NCBI RefSeq assembly: GCF_001458595.1
Contig: NZ_LN890327.1
Span: 487,769 to 551,768 of the forward strand
Direction: 5' to 3'
DNA: 64,000 nt
Origin: Clostridium neonatale
Lineage (GTDB): Bacteria > Bacillota > Clostridia > Clostridiales > Clostridiaceae
Each line of letters opens with the position of its first letter. Positions within the stretch are counted from its first letter, which is position 1. Positions 20,373 through 30,023 of the stretch are shown piece after piece. The translations under genes were made by a program, and so were the position numbers. Below the pieces are notes generated by a model. It made no database searches, was not told the origin of the DNA, and worked only from the letters and a program-made list of their open reading frames with translations.

Positions 20373-20963
20373 TTGTTTAAACGACTCAATTATGACCTAG
20401 AAAGAATATTAAAAGAAGACCCGGCTGCAAAGAGTAAATTAGAAGTATTATTTTTATACCCTTGTGTGCATTCAATTATAGCATATAGATTAACACATTT
20501 TTTATATAAGCATAAATTATTTTTCTTAGCAAGATTGATTTCACAGCTATCTAGATTTTTTACAGGTATAGAAATTCATCCAGGGGCCAAAATAGGAAAA
20601 GGACTATTTATAGACCACGGTATGGGAGTTGTAATTGGTGAAACAGCTGAAGTTGGAGATAATGTAACTATTTATCATGGAGTAACTCTAGGTGGTACGG
20701 GAAAGCATACTGGAAAGAGACATCCTACAATTGGAGATAATGTGCTGATAGGAACTGGAGCCAAGGTACTTGGGCCTATTATAGTTGGAAATAATGCTAA
20801 GATAGGAGCTAATTCGGTTGTTCTCCACAATGTTCCAGAAGGTGCAACAGCTGTTGGAATTAGAGCAAAAAATATAGTGAAAGCTAAGTCTAATTCAAGT
20901 ATAATTGAAATAAGTGATTTAAAAGGTCGCCGTAAAAAAATATTTAATGATATGGTTATTTAG
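20373..20963 (+). CDS. cysE: Serine O-acetyltransferase
   Basis: Makes O-acetylserine from serine and acetyl-CoA, the first committed step to cysteine. The 196 residues have the short helical N-domain ([20 protein letters not shown]) and a left-handed beta-helix of hexapeptide repeats with [17 protein letters not shown] and the HxxxLGGTG active-site stretch. The start is TTG 20373 after AAGGAGAGGAAGG. Second gene of the T-box-controlled cysteine operon; the next gene begins 10 nt after its stop. Confidence 0.95.
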   Translation: MFKRLNYDLERILKEDPAAKSKLEVLFLYPCVHSIIAYRLTHFLYKHKLFFLARLISQLSRFFTGIEIHPGAKIGKGLFIDHGMGVVIGETAEVGDNVTIYHGVTLGGTGKHTGKRHPTIGDNVLIGTGAKVLGPIIVGNNAKIGANSVVLHNVPEGATAVGIRAKNIVKAKSNSSIIEISDLKGRRKKIFNDMVI

Positions 20964-20973
20964 AGGAGTTAAA

Positions 20974-21972
20974 GTGGGAGTAAAAGAAGACATTATTAAT
21001 TATTGTTTTTCATTAGGTATAAATTCAGTAGGTTTTATAAGATGTAGAAGGTTTGAAGAATTGGAAGGCTTTTTTAAAGAAAGAAAAGCTTTGAACTTAG
21101 AAAATGAATTTGAAGAAAAAAATATAGACCTTAGAATAGAAGGCAGGGAATGGTTTAAAGAGGGAAAGACTATAGTTTCTATAGCTTTCCCTTATCTTTC
21201 TTTAAATATAGATAATAGAATAGATAATGGATTTTCACTTTATACTAGAGGAAGTGATTATCATTATGTTGTAAATAAGTATTTGAAGAATATAATAGAT
21301 ATAATCGAAAATTATGGTGGGAAGGCAAAGGCTTTTGTGGATAGTAATACACTTCCAGAAAGATATTTAGCTTATATTTCTGGAGTTGGATTTATAGGAA
21401 AGAATAATATGATAATAACAAAGGAATATGGATCATATGTTTTTTTAGGTGAAGTTATAACAGATTTAGAATTTTATGAAGAAGATAAACGAAGTTTTGA
21501 AGAAATTAATCTTTTTAAAGAATGTGGAGATTGTACTATATGTTATAGTGAATGCCCAACCAAATCGATTAATAGTATAAAGAAAAATTGCAATATTTGC
21601 TTATCATACATAACACAAAAAAAAGAACTTGAAGATTGGGAAATTAAGAAGCTGGATGGCAGAGTTTTTGGTTGTGACAGCTGTCAATTGAAATGCCCAT
21701 ACAATAAAAAAGCAAAATTATCATCAATAAGAGAGTTTGATAGCTTAGAGTTTATGAATGATAATAACGAAGATTTTATTATAAATATGGGAAATGCTGA
21801 GTTTAAAAATAGCTTTAAATTAACATCCTGTGGCTGGAGAGGAAAGAATATTTTAAAAAGAAATGCTTTAATAAGAAAGCAATTATATTTAAAAGATAAT
21901 ATGCAACATAAAAAATTTGAATCTCCATATCTACAGAAATATCTGGAAAAATTAGTGTTGAAAAATGAATAG
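20974..21972 (+). CDS. Epoxyqueuosine reductase-like 4Fe-4S protein (QueG-like)
   Basis: 332 residues. It has the layout of QueG: an N-terminal corrin-binding type region (HYVVNKYLK, GFIGKNNMIIT) and two 4Fe-4S clusters (CGDCTICYSECP and CDSCQLKCPYN, with CNICLSY between). QueG makes queuosine in tRNA from epoxyqueuosine; shortened paralogues in Firmicutes may do something else. GTG 20974 follows AGAGGAG by 5 nt; an earlier in-frame ATG (20947) would overlap cysE and lacks a site. The spacing suggests it rides on the cysteine operon. Confidence 0.8.
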   Translation: MGVKEDIINYCFSLGINSVGFIRCRRFEELEGFFKERKALNLENEFEEKNIDLRIEGREWFKEGKTIVSIAFPYLSLNIDNRIDNGFSLYTRGSDYHYVVNKYLKNIIDIIENYGGKAKAFVDSNTLPERYLAYISGVGFIGKNNMIITKEYGSYVFLGEVITDLEFYEEDKRSFEEINLFKECGDCTICYSECPTKSINSIKKNCNICLSYITQKKELEDWEIKKLDGRVFGCDSCQLKCPYNKKAKLSSIREFDSLEFMNDNNEDFIINMGNAEFKNSFKLTSCGWRGKNILKRNALIRKQLYLKDNMQHKKFESPYLQKYLEKLVLKNE

Positions 21973-22147
21973 GGATAACTTATAGTGTTATTATAGGATA
22001 AACTACATTATATAGTATTAAAAATGAATTTATACAATATTATAGTAGTGTCATATAGTTATATATAAAAATTGCACGAAAGTATAAAAGAATATATAAT
22101 GTAAATAGTGTAAATTTAATATGTTTATTTTAGAAAGGCTGATTAGA

Positions 22148-22852
22148 ATGTTATCACCAATTACAGTTAAAATAATAGGAATGCTGCCAGAAGGATTTGT
22201 AATAAAAGTTGCTAAAAGCATTGCTAATGGTTATATAAAAAAATATGCTAACATTAAAATTGAAGGATTGGATAATATAGATAAAGTCAAAAAACCAAGA
22301 ATATTTATATGCAATCATCTTAGTAATTCAGATGGATTAATTTTATCTAAAATACTTAAGGAAAAAAGTGATCCAACATTTGTTGCAGGAGTAAAGTTAT
22401 CTGATGATCCAATAACTAATCTTGGAACTAAGATTGTGAAAAATATAGGGATAAAACCAAATTCTGCTGATAAAGAAGCTATTACTAATATTGTTAAGGT
22501 TTTAAAGGGCGGAGAAGATATTTTGATATTTCCAGAAGGAACAAGAAGTAGAACTGGAGCTATGATAGAAGGGAAAAAAGGAATACTTCTTTTTTCAAGA
22601 ATGTCTAAAGCTGAAATAATTCCAATTGGAATGAGTGGAACCGACAAGTTGCTACCAATCAGTGAAGATGGAGATATGGGAAGAGAAAAATGGTATCATG
22701 CAGATGTTACTATAAAAATAGGAGAGAAAGTAGAATTTCCTCCAAGAGAAAAAGATGAGGATAGACATGCATACGAAGATAGATGTATGGACACACTAAT
22801 GAGAAGTATAGCTAAACTTTTACCAGAAAGCTATAGAGGTGTTTATAAATAA
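22148..22852 (+). CDS. plsC: 1-acyl-sn-glycerol-3-phosphate acyltransferase
   Basis: Membrane-associated enzyme making phosphatidic acid from lysophosphatidic acid. The 234 residues contain the catalytic HX4D box (NHLSNSDG) and the glycerol-phosphate motif FPEGTRSRTG. I prefer ATG 22148, which has AAAGG 9 nt upstream, over ATG 22121, which has no ribosome site. nth follows after 12 nt, so the two are co-transcribed, although functionally unrelated. Confidence 0.9.
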   Translation: MLSPITVKIIGMLPEGFVIKVAKSIANGYIKKYANIKIEGLDNIDKVKKPRIFICNHLSNSDGLILSKILKEKSDPTFVAGVKLSDDPITNLGTKIVKNIGIKPNSADKEAITNIVKVLKGGEDILIFPEGTRSRTGAMIEGKKGILLFSRMSKAEIIPIGMSGTDKLLPISEDGDMGREKWYHADVTIKIGEKVEFPPREKDEDRHAYEDRCMDTLMRSIAKLLPESYRGVYK

Positions 22853-22864
22853 GGAGAATTTATA

Positions 22865-23503
22865 ATGAAAGCAAGGACAAAAAAAATTGTAGAGATATTA
22901 AAAGAGACATATCCAGATGCTAAGTGTGAATTAAATTATGAGACACCACTTCAATTGCTTGTAGCTACAATTTTGTCTGCACAAACTACAGATAAAAAGG
23001 TCAATGAAGTAACTGAAGGTTTATTTAAAGATTATCCTGATTTAGATGCTTTTCTTACAATAACAAACGATGAACTTGAAGAAAGAATAAAACAAATAGG
23101 TTTATATAGAAATAAGGCTAAGAATCTTATAATGATGTTTAATCAAGTTAAAGAGAAATTTAATGGTGAAGTCCCTCAAACAATGGAAGGAATAACTTCT
23201 CTTGCGGGAGCAGGCAGAAAGACAGCAAATGTTGTTTTGTCAAATGCATTTGGAGTTCCATCAATAGCAGTAGATACTCATGTGTTTAGAGTATCTAATA
23301 GATTAGGATTAGCTAATTCAGAGAGCGTGTTAGAAGTTGAAAAGCAACTTCAAAAGGAGTTACCTAAAAAAGAATGGTCGCTTATGCATCATATGTTAAT
23401 ATTTCATGGAAGAAGATGTTGTACAGCTAGAAATCCTAAGTGTAGTGAATGTCCACTTAATAAAGAATGTAAATATGATAATAAAACAAGAACAAAAAAA
23501 TAA
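22865..23503 (+). CDS. nth: Endonuclease III
   Basis: DNA glycosylase/AP lyase removing oxidised pyrimidines. The 212 residues include the helix-hairpin-helix with the catalytic Lys (LAGAGRKTANVV), the catalytic Asp (AVDTHVFRVSNRLGL) and the C-terminal 4Fe-4S loop C-x6-C-x2-C-x5-C (CTARNPKCSECPLNKEC). The ribosome site AAGGAG lies in the gap after plsC. A terminator follows. Confidence 0.97.
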   Translation: MKARTKKIVEILKETYPDAKCELNYETPLQLLVATILSAQTTDKKVNEVTEGLFKDYPDLDAFLTITNDELEERIKQIGLYRNKAKNLIMMFNQVKEKFNGEVPQTMEGITSLAGAGRKTANVVLSNAFGVPSIAVDTHVFRVSNRLGLANSESVLEVEKQLQKELPKKEWSLMHHMLIFHGRRCCTARNPKCSECPLNKECKYDNKTRTKK

Positions 23504-23560
23504 CAATTTTCTTTTATAATAAAAATTATATATTTTGAAATTGTAAGCTGAAAAAATCCA

Positions 23561-23598
23561 CCACTAATTTTATTTTATAAATTAGTGGTTCTTTTTTT
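23561..23598 (+). terminator. Terminator after nth
   Basis: Ten-bp stem (23561-23570 with 23579-23588) followed by a long T run. Confidence 0.85.
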
Positions 23599-23748
23599 TA
23601 CAATAGATTTTAGTAAAATATATATAAAGATAGTTATTTTAATAATTGATATAAACACAAATTATGATTAAAATTAATAATTGATATAAGCACAGATTAT
23701 AATTAAAACTATACAATTAGATCAAATATAAATTTTGGAGGTATTTTT

Positions 23749-24657
23749 ATGAAAATTGGAGTAATAATGGGCGGTATATCATCAGAAAGAGAAATTTCAT
23801 TAAAAAGTGGTATGTCTATAGTTGAAAATATTGATAAAGAAAAGTATGATGTTGAATCAATTATAATAGATAAAAAAGAAGATATAATAAATAAGGTTAA
23901 AGGTATAGATTTTGCTTTATTAGCATTGCATGGAAAATTTGGAGAAGATGGAACAGTTCAGTCGGTGCTTCAAACACTAGGAATAGCATACTCAGGCTGT
24001 GGTCCTTTAAGCAGTGCAATGTGCATGGATAAGGATGTAACAAAATCAATGTTGAAATCAGCGGGAATAAGAACAGCACCATGGATTAATTTAAGAGAAG
24101 ATGATAATGTTGATTATGATGAAATAAATAAATTAGGTTATCCAGTTGTAGTTAAGCCAACACATGGAGGATCTAGTGTAGCTACATTTATTGTAAAAGA
24201 GGAAAAACAAATTGAGGAATGCGTAGCAGAAGCATTTAAATGGGATAATGAAGTTATGATTGAGAAATTCATTAAAGGTGACGAAATAACATGCCCAGTA
24301 TTTGCAGATAAAATGATGCCAGTAATAGCTATTAAACCTAAAAAAGGTGAATTCTTTGATTTTACATCAAAATATGAGGATGGCGGTTCAGAAGAAATTG
24401 TGGTTGAGCTAGAAAAAAGCTTACATGAAGAAGTAGAAAAAATGGCTTTGGAAACTTATAAAGCTTTAAAATGTGAAGTTTATTCTAGAGTTGATATGAT
24501 TGTTACAAGCGAAGGAACACCTTATATATTAGAAGTAAATACATTACCAGGTATGACTAAGAATAGTTTAATTCCTAAAAGTGCAGCAGCATTAAATATA
24601 GGATTTACTCAATTAATTGATATGATAATTCAGGATTCATTAAAAGTGCAAAGATAA
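23749..24657 (+). CDS. ddl: D-alanine--D-alanine ligase
   Basis: Cytosolic ATP-grasp enzyme making the D-Ala-D-Ala dipeptide for peptidoglycan. The 302 residues start with MKIGVIMGGISSEREISLKSG, and show HGKFGEDGTVQ, KPTHGGSSVATF and the metal-binding end (ILEVNTLPGMT). Length is normal. ATG follows GGAGG. It converges with a VanS/VanR-like pair. The omega-loop residues that would mark D-Ala-D-Lac ligases were not examined closely; nothing suggests a resistance ligase. Confidence 0.95.
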   Translation: MKIGVIMGGISSEREISLKSGMSIVENIDKEKYDVESIIIDKKEDIINKVKGIDFALLALHGKFGEDGTVQSVLQTLGIAYSGCGPLSSAMCMDKDVTKSMLKSAGIRTAPWINLREDDNVDYDEINKLGYPVVVKPTHGGSSVATFIVKEEKQIEECVAEAFKWDNEVMIEKFIKGDEITCPVFADKMMPVIAIKPKKGEFFDFTSKYEDGGSEEIVVELEKSLHEEVEKMALETYKALKCEVYSRVDMIVTSEGTPYILEVNTLPGMTKNSLIPKSAAALNIGFTQLIDMIIQDSLKVQR

Positions 24658-24665
24658 TCTAATTT

Positions 24666-24792
24666 AAATGATCAATTCTCAATATTTAATTTTCAATGAA
24701 AGATAATTCTTAAAAGAAAAATTTATAGTATCTATAAATCACTTTAGAATTTTAGAGGTCATTGATAATTGATAAGTGAAAATTGATCATTT
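24666..24792. repeat. Long imperfect inverted repeat between convergent genes
   Basis: Arms of about 45-50 nt (24666-24713 and 24741-24792) pair imperfectly; the outer AAATGATCAATT / AATTGATCATTT is perfect and the right end has a T run. It can act as a terminator for both ddl and the histidine kinase gene. It also resembles a small palindromic intergenic element. Confidence 0.65.
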
Positions 24793-24794
24793 TT

Positions 24795-26291
24795 TTAAAG
24801 TTTTAGTTTTATATAAAAATTAATGTTATTACCTATTGATTGAGCCCAAATAGCACCGCCATGCAATTCAACAATATTTTTTGATATGGCAAGACCTAGA
24901 CCGGATCCCCCAGTATTAGAATTTCTAGATTCATCAGTTCTGTAAAACCTATCGAAAAGTTTATCAGCTTTTTCCTTAGGAATATGCTCTCCTTTATTTC
25001 TAAAAACTATCATTGCATAGTTATTATCTTCATATAGTGCGACTATTATTTCTCCAGGTTTATATGAATACTTAATAGCATTAGTTAATATATTTTCAAA
25101 TACCCTAAGCATTTTTAAAGTATCCATTGAAACAATTAGCTTCTCATTTTCAAATTTTTTATAAACAGTGAGATTATTTTCATCAAGTATTGGAAAAAAC
25201 TCTTCTAAAAGCTGAGATAAAAATTCAGAAAGATTAACGCTACTTTTAGAAAGTGATATACCATCGTTGTTTAACTTTGTATATTCAAATAAATCTTCAA
25301 TAAGTAATTTTAATCTTTCAGCTTTTGAAAATGCAATGTTTAAGTATTCACGCATCTCTTCTTCATTTTTATATCTATTATCTATTACAAGACCTAAGTA
25401 TCCCATAACAGATGTTAATGGAGTCCTAAGATCATGAGATACATTTGTGATTAGATCAGTTTTTGTTTTTTCAGCTGCTCGTTCAGCTTGAATTTTTTCT
25501 CCTATTTCTTTTGCCATATTATTTATATTATAGGCTATATTCCTGATTTCATCATCGCCTTTTTCTTTTATTCTATAATCTAAATTACCATTTGCAATTA
25601 TTTTTAATCCAGAAGCAATTTCATCTAGATATTTCATCTTATGATTGGTTATAATAACAAAACTTATAATGAAAACAATAAAAGTAAGAAGCAATGCGAA
25701 ATGTGAATTGGAAACATTGACAACATTATAAGTTATTGTGGCTTCAGGAAGTTTTGAGTATATTAAATAAATTCTTTCGTCATTAATTTTAAGTGGCATT
25801 ATATAATTTTTTTCTTTAGGCATATTTGCGCTTTCGTAATTAACATTTGTCATAGCATTTTTTAAAGCTGTATAAATATCAATAGAATCTTCGGCTACAT
25901 TCGTGGTTTTAAAAAGAATTTTACCATCTAAATCTGTTATATAACACTTAGCGTTATCAGAATATTTATTTAATTCACTTTCTATAATTTCTTTATCAGA
26001 GAGTGTTAAATTTTCTTTACTTTCTATATTTTTTAAAAGATCGTTTGCTTGTCGCTCTATTGAATCATAATCATAAGTGATTTGAGGCTCTGTATATTCT
26101 CTTTTAAGAATATTATTAGTAAAGTTATAAAAAAGAAACGATATTAAAAAACATATAGCAACAACAAACATAAGCTCAAACTGAATAGATTTTTTTATTT
26201 TGTTTTTGAGTTCATCCAATAAAGTATTCAGTGAAGGGATCCTTTTAAATTTATCGATTAGTTTCTTTTTATTTTTCAACTTTATAGCCAA
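24795..26291 (-). CDS. Sensor histidine kinase (VanS/PhoR-like)
   Basis: Two-helix membrane kinase of 498 residues: TM1 ~38-57, extracellular domain, TM2 ~199-217, HAMP, dimerisation domain with phospho-acceptor His (NVSHDLRTPLTSVMGYL, ~284) and an ATP domain ending with GGSGLGLAISK. Its 5' end overlaps the regulator gene by about 20 nt, so translation is coupled. Start is a TTG, either 26291 or 26279; the GGGGGG in the regulator's last codons could serve as ribosome site. Target unknown; the neighbours ddl, lysozyme and VanW-like gene suggest cell-wall monitoring. Confidence 0.9.
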   Translation of the reverse strand: MAIKLKNKKKLIDKFKRIPSLNTLLDELKNKIKKSIQFELMFVVAICFLISFLFYNFTNNILKREYTEPQITYDYDSIERQANDLLKNIESKENLTLSDKEIIESELNKYSDNAKCYITDLDGKILFKTTNVAEDSIDIYTALKNAMTNVNYESANMPKEKNYIMPLKINDERIYLIYSKLPEATITYNVVNVSNSHFALLLTFIVFIISFVIITNHKMKYLDEIASGLKIIANGNLDYRIKEKGDDEIRNIAYNINNMAKEIGEKIQAERAAEKTKTDLITNVSHDLRTPLTSVMGYLGLVIDNRYKNEEEMREYLNIAFSKAERLKLLIEDLFEYTKLNNDGISLSKSSVNLSEFLSQLLEEFFPILDENNLTVYKKFENEKLIVSMDTLKMLRVFENILTNAIKYSYKPGEIIVALYEDNNYAMIVFRNKGEHIPKEKADKLFDRFYRTDESRNSNTGGSGLGLAISKNIVELHGGAIWAQSIGNNINFYIKLKL

Positions 26292-26982
26292 CCCCCCAAA
26301 CGGTTTTAATAAATCTTGGATTTCTTGGATCTTGCTCTATTTTTTCTCTTATCTTTCTTATATGAACCATAACAGTATTATCAGAAGCCATAAATTCTTG
26401 ATTCCATACGCTCTCATAAATGTTTTCTATTGAAAAGACTTTACCACGATTTTTAGCAAGCAGTGAAAGAATATCAAATTCAGTTGGAGTGAGCCTAAGA
26501 ATTTCTTCATTCAATATTACTTCATGTGTCTCTAAGTTAATGATTAAATCATCTATTTGAATTATATTTTCATTAACTTTAGAAATATCATTTAAAGTTT
26601 TATTGTTTGTAAATTTATGAAATCTCCTTAATTGTGATTTTACTCTTGCAATAAGTTCTAATGGATTGAATGGTTTGGTTAAGTAATCATCGGCTCCCAT
26701 ATTCAAACCCAGAATCTTATCTATGTCTTCACTTTTAGCAGATAACATTATTATTGGCATTTCTCTTATTTCTCTTATTTTTAAACATGTTTCAATTCCA
26801 TTTAATTTAGGCATCATAACATCTAGAATTATTAAGTCTATTTGATTTTTTTCAAGAAGAACTAAAGCTTCTTCCCCATCAGCAGCTTGTAGTGTATTAT
26901 AGCCTTCGCCTTTAAGATATATTTCAACTAAATCTCTAATCTCTTTTTCATCATCTACAATTAAAATATTTTCTTTATCCAT
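26269..26982 (-). CDS. OmpR-family response regulator (VanR-like)
   Basis: 237 residues: receiver (ILIVDDEKEIRDLV; phospho-acceptor Asp in IILDVMMPKLNG; Lys in LTKPF) and a C-terminal winged helix (LTPTEFDILSLLAKN and MVHIRKIREKIEQDPRNP). ATG follows AGGAGATG. It is the first gene of the pair with the overlapping kinase gene. No target promoter can be assigned. Confidence 0.93.
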   Translation of the reverse strand: MDKENILIVDDEKEIRDLVEIYLKGEGYNTLQAADGEEALVLLEKNQIDLIILDVMMPKLNGIETCLKIREIREMPIIMLSAKSEDIDKILGLNMGADDYLTKPFNPLELIARVKSQLRRFHKFTNNKTLNDISKVNENIIQIDDLIINLETHEVILNEEILRLTPTEFDILSLLAKNRGKVFSIENIYESVWNQEFMASDNTVMVHIRKIREKIEQDPRNPRFIKTVWGVGYKVEK

Positions 26983-27228
26983 AAAATCATCTCCTATAAA
27001 TAATAATATACATATTTCTATATTAATAACAATTTAATTGGTATTCATGTATAAATATATTTTAAACTGAAGACCTTAATATATCTAACAAAAGTTCTTA
27101 ATATTTTATAAATTATTTTAGAATTTACGGCTTTAAAATATACATGAAAATTATAGATAAAAGTATTCACAAATTTAAATATATATGAATATTTTATATA
27201 TTAGAAAAGTATTATTTGTGGAGGAAAT

Positions 27229-28173
27229 ATGCAAGATAAAAATTCTAAAAGTCTATTTGGTATTGATATAAATGAATATACTCAAAATGTTCAGTTTAAT
27301 ATCTTAGCAACTAAAATAGATTTTTTATATTTAAGAGCTTCAGGTTCAGGAAGTGGAAGATTTAGAACAGATAGAAAATTTTTACAATATGCAGTAGAAT
27401 CTAGAAATTATGGTATACCAGTAGGCGCATATCATTTTGCTGTTCCATCTTATGATTTGACTACTGCAGATAATCAATGTGATGATTTTATTGATGTATT
27501 ACAACAAGGTTTTGGAGAACGAGATTATGGAGATTTAATGCCAGTATTAGATGTGGAAGTACCTGTGGATACAGCAGAAATTTCAACAACAGCATTAATA
27601 AATTGGATAGATAGGTTTAGAAAAAGGTTTGAAAAGCAAACAAGAAGAAGATTAATGCTTTATACGGGACTATTTTTTATAGAATTATATAATAACTTTT
27701 ATATTCAAGGAAGAGGATATCCATTAAAGAATATGCCTTTATGGTTTGCTATGTACACTAATGTACCAACTAATCCTGCAGTTCCTCCAGATATAGGGGG
27801 ATGGACTAGATGGAGAATTTGGCAGTATAGCGAAAATCAAATAGTCCAAGGAGTTGGTAATCCAGTGGATGCTAACTGGGGACCTAACAGTATAGATTTA
27901 TTAACACAACCAGATGATGTGAAAGGGCTAAAGGCCAGATTGGAAAATGGCAACATATATGTAAGTTGGAACAGGAATGAAGATACTGATTTATTGGGAT
28001 ATAATATCTTTGTTAATAACGAATGGGTAGCAACTGTTGATAAAGATGATACAAGTTACATTATAAATAAAAATAAATTTAAAATACCTAAGCCGGGAAA
28101 TATTTCTGTAACAATAGAGGCATTCGATTATGATGGAGAAACATCAAAAAGAAGAGCTAAAGTAATGCTATAA
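27229..28173 (+). CDS. GH25 lysozyme with C-terminal Fn3-like domain
   Basis: Peptidoglycan muramidase. Residues ~9-220 are a GH25 barrel: GIDINEYT near the start, GVPVGAYHFAV-like strand (IPVGAYHFAVPS) and the catalytic pair region MPVLDVEVPVD near 108. A fibronectin-III-like or similar beta domain covers ~228-314 (KARLENGNIYVSWNRNED). There is no signal peptide, which fits phage-type or non-classically released enzymes. GGAGGAAAT precedes ATG 27229. Confidence 0.9.
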   Translation: MQDKNSKSLFGIDINEYTQNVQFNILATKIDFLYLRASGSGSGRFRTDRKFLQYAVESRNYGIPVGAYHFAVPSYDLTTADNQCDDFIDVLQQGFGERDYGDLMPVLDVEVPVDTAEISTTALINWIDRFRKRFEKQTRRRLMLYTGLFFIELYNNFYIQGRGYPLKNMPLWFAMYTNVPTNPAVPPDIGGWTRWRIWQYSENQIVQGVGNPVDANWGPNSIDLLTQPDDVKGLKARLENGNIYVSWNRNEDTDLLGYNIFVNNEWVATVDKDDTSYIINKNKFKIPKPGNISVTIEAFDYDGETSKRRAKVML

Positions 28174-28193
28174 TTATATGTTTATTGTATTTT

Positions 28194-28224
28194 GACTGAT
28201 ATATTTTTATATCATATATCAGTC
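28194..28224 (+). terminator. Hairpin after lysozyme gene, weak terminator
   Basis: Eleven-bp stem (28194-28204 with 28214-28224). It lacks a good T run, so termination is uncertain. Confidence 0.4.
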
Positions 28225-28324
28225 GAAATATGATATAATATTGTAGCATTGATGAAAAATATACATAATATAAATTATCATCAAATTTTTAATATAAATA
28301 TTTTATGAAAGGAGGAAAATTTGC

Positions 28325-29809
28325 GTGGGGAGAAATAGAAGTAAAAAGAAAAGATCAAATAATAATGCTAATGATGTAAAAAGAAAAGTTATTACTGTTA
28401 TGCTTGCTATAGTTATCGTTGGAGCTGTTTGCTTATCAGCATATACATTGGCTACAAAAAAAGTAGTTGGAAAATGGGAAGATAAAGTATATCCAGGAAT
28501 CACTATAGATAATATAGATATTGGTGGTATGTCAAAAGAAGAAGCAAAAGCAAAGTTAGAAGAACATCTAAAAAGTGAAATAGCTAATAAGAGTTTACAC
28601 ATAAAAGTTAAAGATCAAGATTTCGAACTTATTTATTCAGATATTAATCCACAATATGATATTAATGATGCAGTTGAACAGGCATTTAAATTTGGAAAAG
28701 ATCATGGTGTTTTAGAAAAATATTCTATAATTAAAAAGGGAGAGGTTCAACAAGTACCTATTAACTTTACATATGATGAAGAAAAACTAAAAGAATTTGA
28801 AAAAACAATAGAGGATAAAGTTAATGTAAAACCCAAAAATGCCCAAATAAATATTTCTAATGGAAATATTTCCGTTGAAAGTGAATCTGATGGAAAGTCT
28901 ATAAATATTGATGAGTTGGATTCAAAAATAAAAGAAGCACTTAAATCAAATACAAATGAAACAATACAATTAGAATTAGAAACTACAAAAGCAAAAATCA
29001 CAGCAGAAGAGTTATCAAAAATTACTGGTCCTATGGGAAGCTATTCTAGTTCTTATGGAACTTCAGCACCTGGGAGATCTACTAATATTGAGTTAGCAAC
29101 TAAGAGTATTAACGGTACTATACTTATGCCAGGAGAGGTTTTTAGTTTTAATGATGTAGTTGGAGATAGATCAGTAGAAAGAGGATATCAAGAAGCAGGA
29201 ACTTATGTAGGTAATAAGGTAGAGCCAGGAATTGGTGGCGGAATATGTCAAGTATCATCTGCATTATATAGAGCTGCGATGAGAGCTAATATAAGATCAA
29301 CAGAAAGAACTAATCATTCTATGGTGGTTGGATATATGGAACCAGGATTAGATGCAACTGTAGCTTATGGATACTTAGATTATAAGTTTAAGAATACATA
29401 TGACTTTCCTATATATATAGAAGGAATAACAGCAGGTAAAGTTGTTACATATACAATATATGGAGATCCATCTGCATTAAATGGAAAAAAATATGATATG
29501 ACAAATGAAATTCTTGAAGTGCATCCACCTGAAACTAAAGAAGTTCTTGATCCTAACCTTCCAGAAGGCGAACGCGTAGATGAAGGTGGGGCCATGACTG
29601 GATATAAAGTCAACTCATATCAAATAACATATGAAAATGGAGCTGAGATTAGCAGAGAGCTTATATCAACTGATAATTACGCTAAAGTTGATTCAATTGT
29701 GAAAGTAGGAACTATGAAGGCAGAAAAAGAAGAGGCTACAGAACCATTAGAGCCACCAGCTGTAGGCCAAATATCAGAAGAAAATCAAATGCCTCCAGAA
29801 GTTAATTAG
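28325..29809 (+). CDS. VanW family protein with peptidoglycan-binding-like region
   Basis: 494-residue membrane-anchored protein, mostly outside the cell. A Lys/Arg/Asn-rich start precedes a membrane helix (~22-43), then a YoaR-type peptidoglycan-binding-like domain (~55-230). The VanW domain (~245-385) shows STNIELATKSINGTILMPG and GIGGGICQVSSALYRAAM. A G5-like domain follows and an acidic/proline end. GTG 28325 lies 9 nt after AAGGAGG. VanW is linked to vancomycin clusters but its biochemical role is unknown; most clostridial copies have no link to resistance. Confidence 0.88.
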   Translation: MGRNRSKKKRSNNNANDVKRKVITVMLAIVIVGAVCLSAYTLATKKVVGKWEDKVYPGITIDNIDIGGMSKEEAKAKLEEHLKSEIANKSLHIKVKDQDFELIYSDINPQYDINDAVEQAFKFGKDHGVLEKYSIIKKGEVQQVPINFTYDEEKLKEFEKTIEDKVNVKPKNAQINISNGNISVESESDGKSINIDELDSKIKEALKSNTNETIQLELETTKAKITAEELSKITGPMGSYSSSYGTSAPGRSTNIELATKSINGTILMPGEVFSFNDVVGDRSVERGYQEAGTYVGNKVEPGIGGGICQVSSALYRAAMRANIRSTERTNHSMVVGYMEPGLDATVAYGYLDYKFKNTYDFPIYIEGITAGKVVTYTIYGDPSALNGKKYDMTNEILEVHPPETKEVLDPNLPEGERVDEGGAMTGYKVNSYQITYENGAEISRELISTDNYAKVDSIVKVGTMKAEKEEATEPLEPPAVGQISEENQMPPEVN

Positions 29810-29835
29810 TTAAATCAATATAAGAAATATAGAAG

Positions 29836-29895
29836 AGCATATGGATCTATGAGAAATTTATAACATAAATATACATAGTCAATATGCTTTTTTAT
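29836..29895 (+). terminator. Likely terminator after VanW-like gene
   Basis: AGCATAT (29836-29842) pairs with ATATGCT (29882-29888), with a second inner stem, followed by a T-rich tail. Confidence 0.5.
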
Positions 29896-30023
29896 TTTAT
29901 TATAAATCAATATACTAATAAAGTTTAGAATTTTTGACTTGTATTAAAGCATATAGTATAATTTTTAAATGAAATAATCAGCCTAACAATATATAGTTAA
30001 AAGAATTTAAAGAAGGTGAAGTT

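Noticed and set aside
23749..29809. A vancomycin resistance cluster
   Set aside because: vanH, a D-Ala-D-Lac ligase and vanX are absent; the ligase reads as an ordinary Ddl and VanW-like proteins are common in clostridia.
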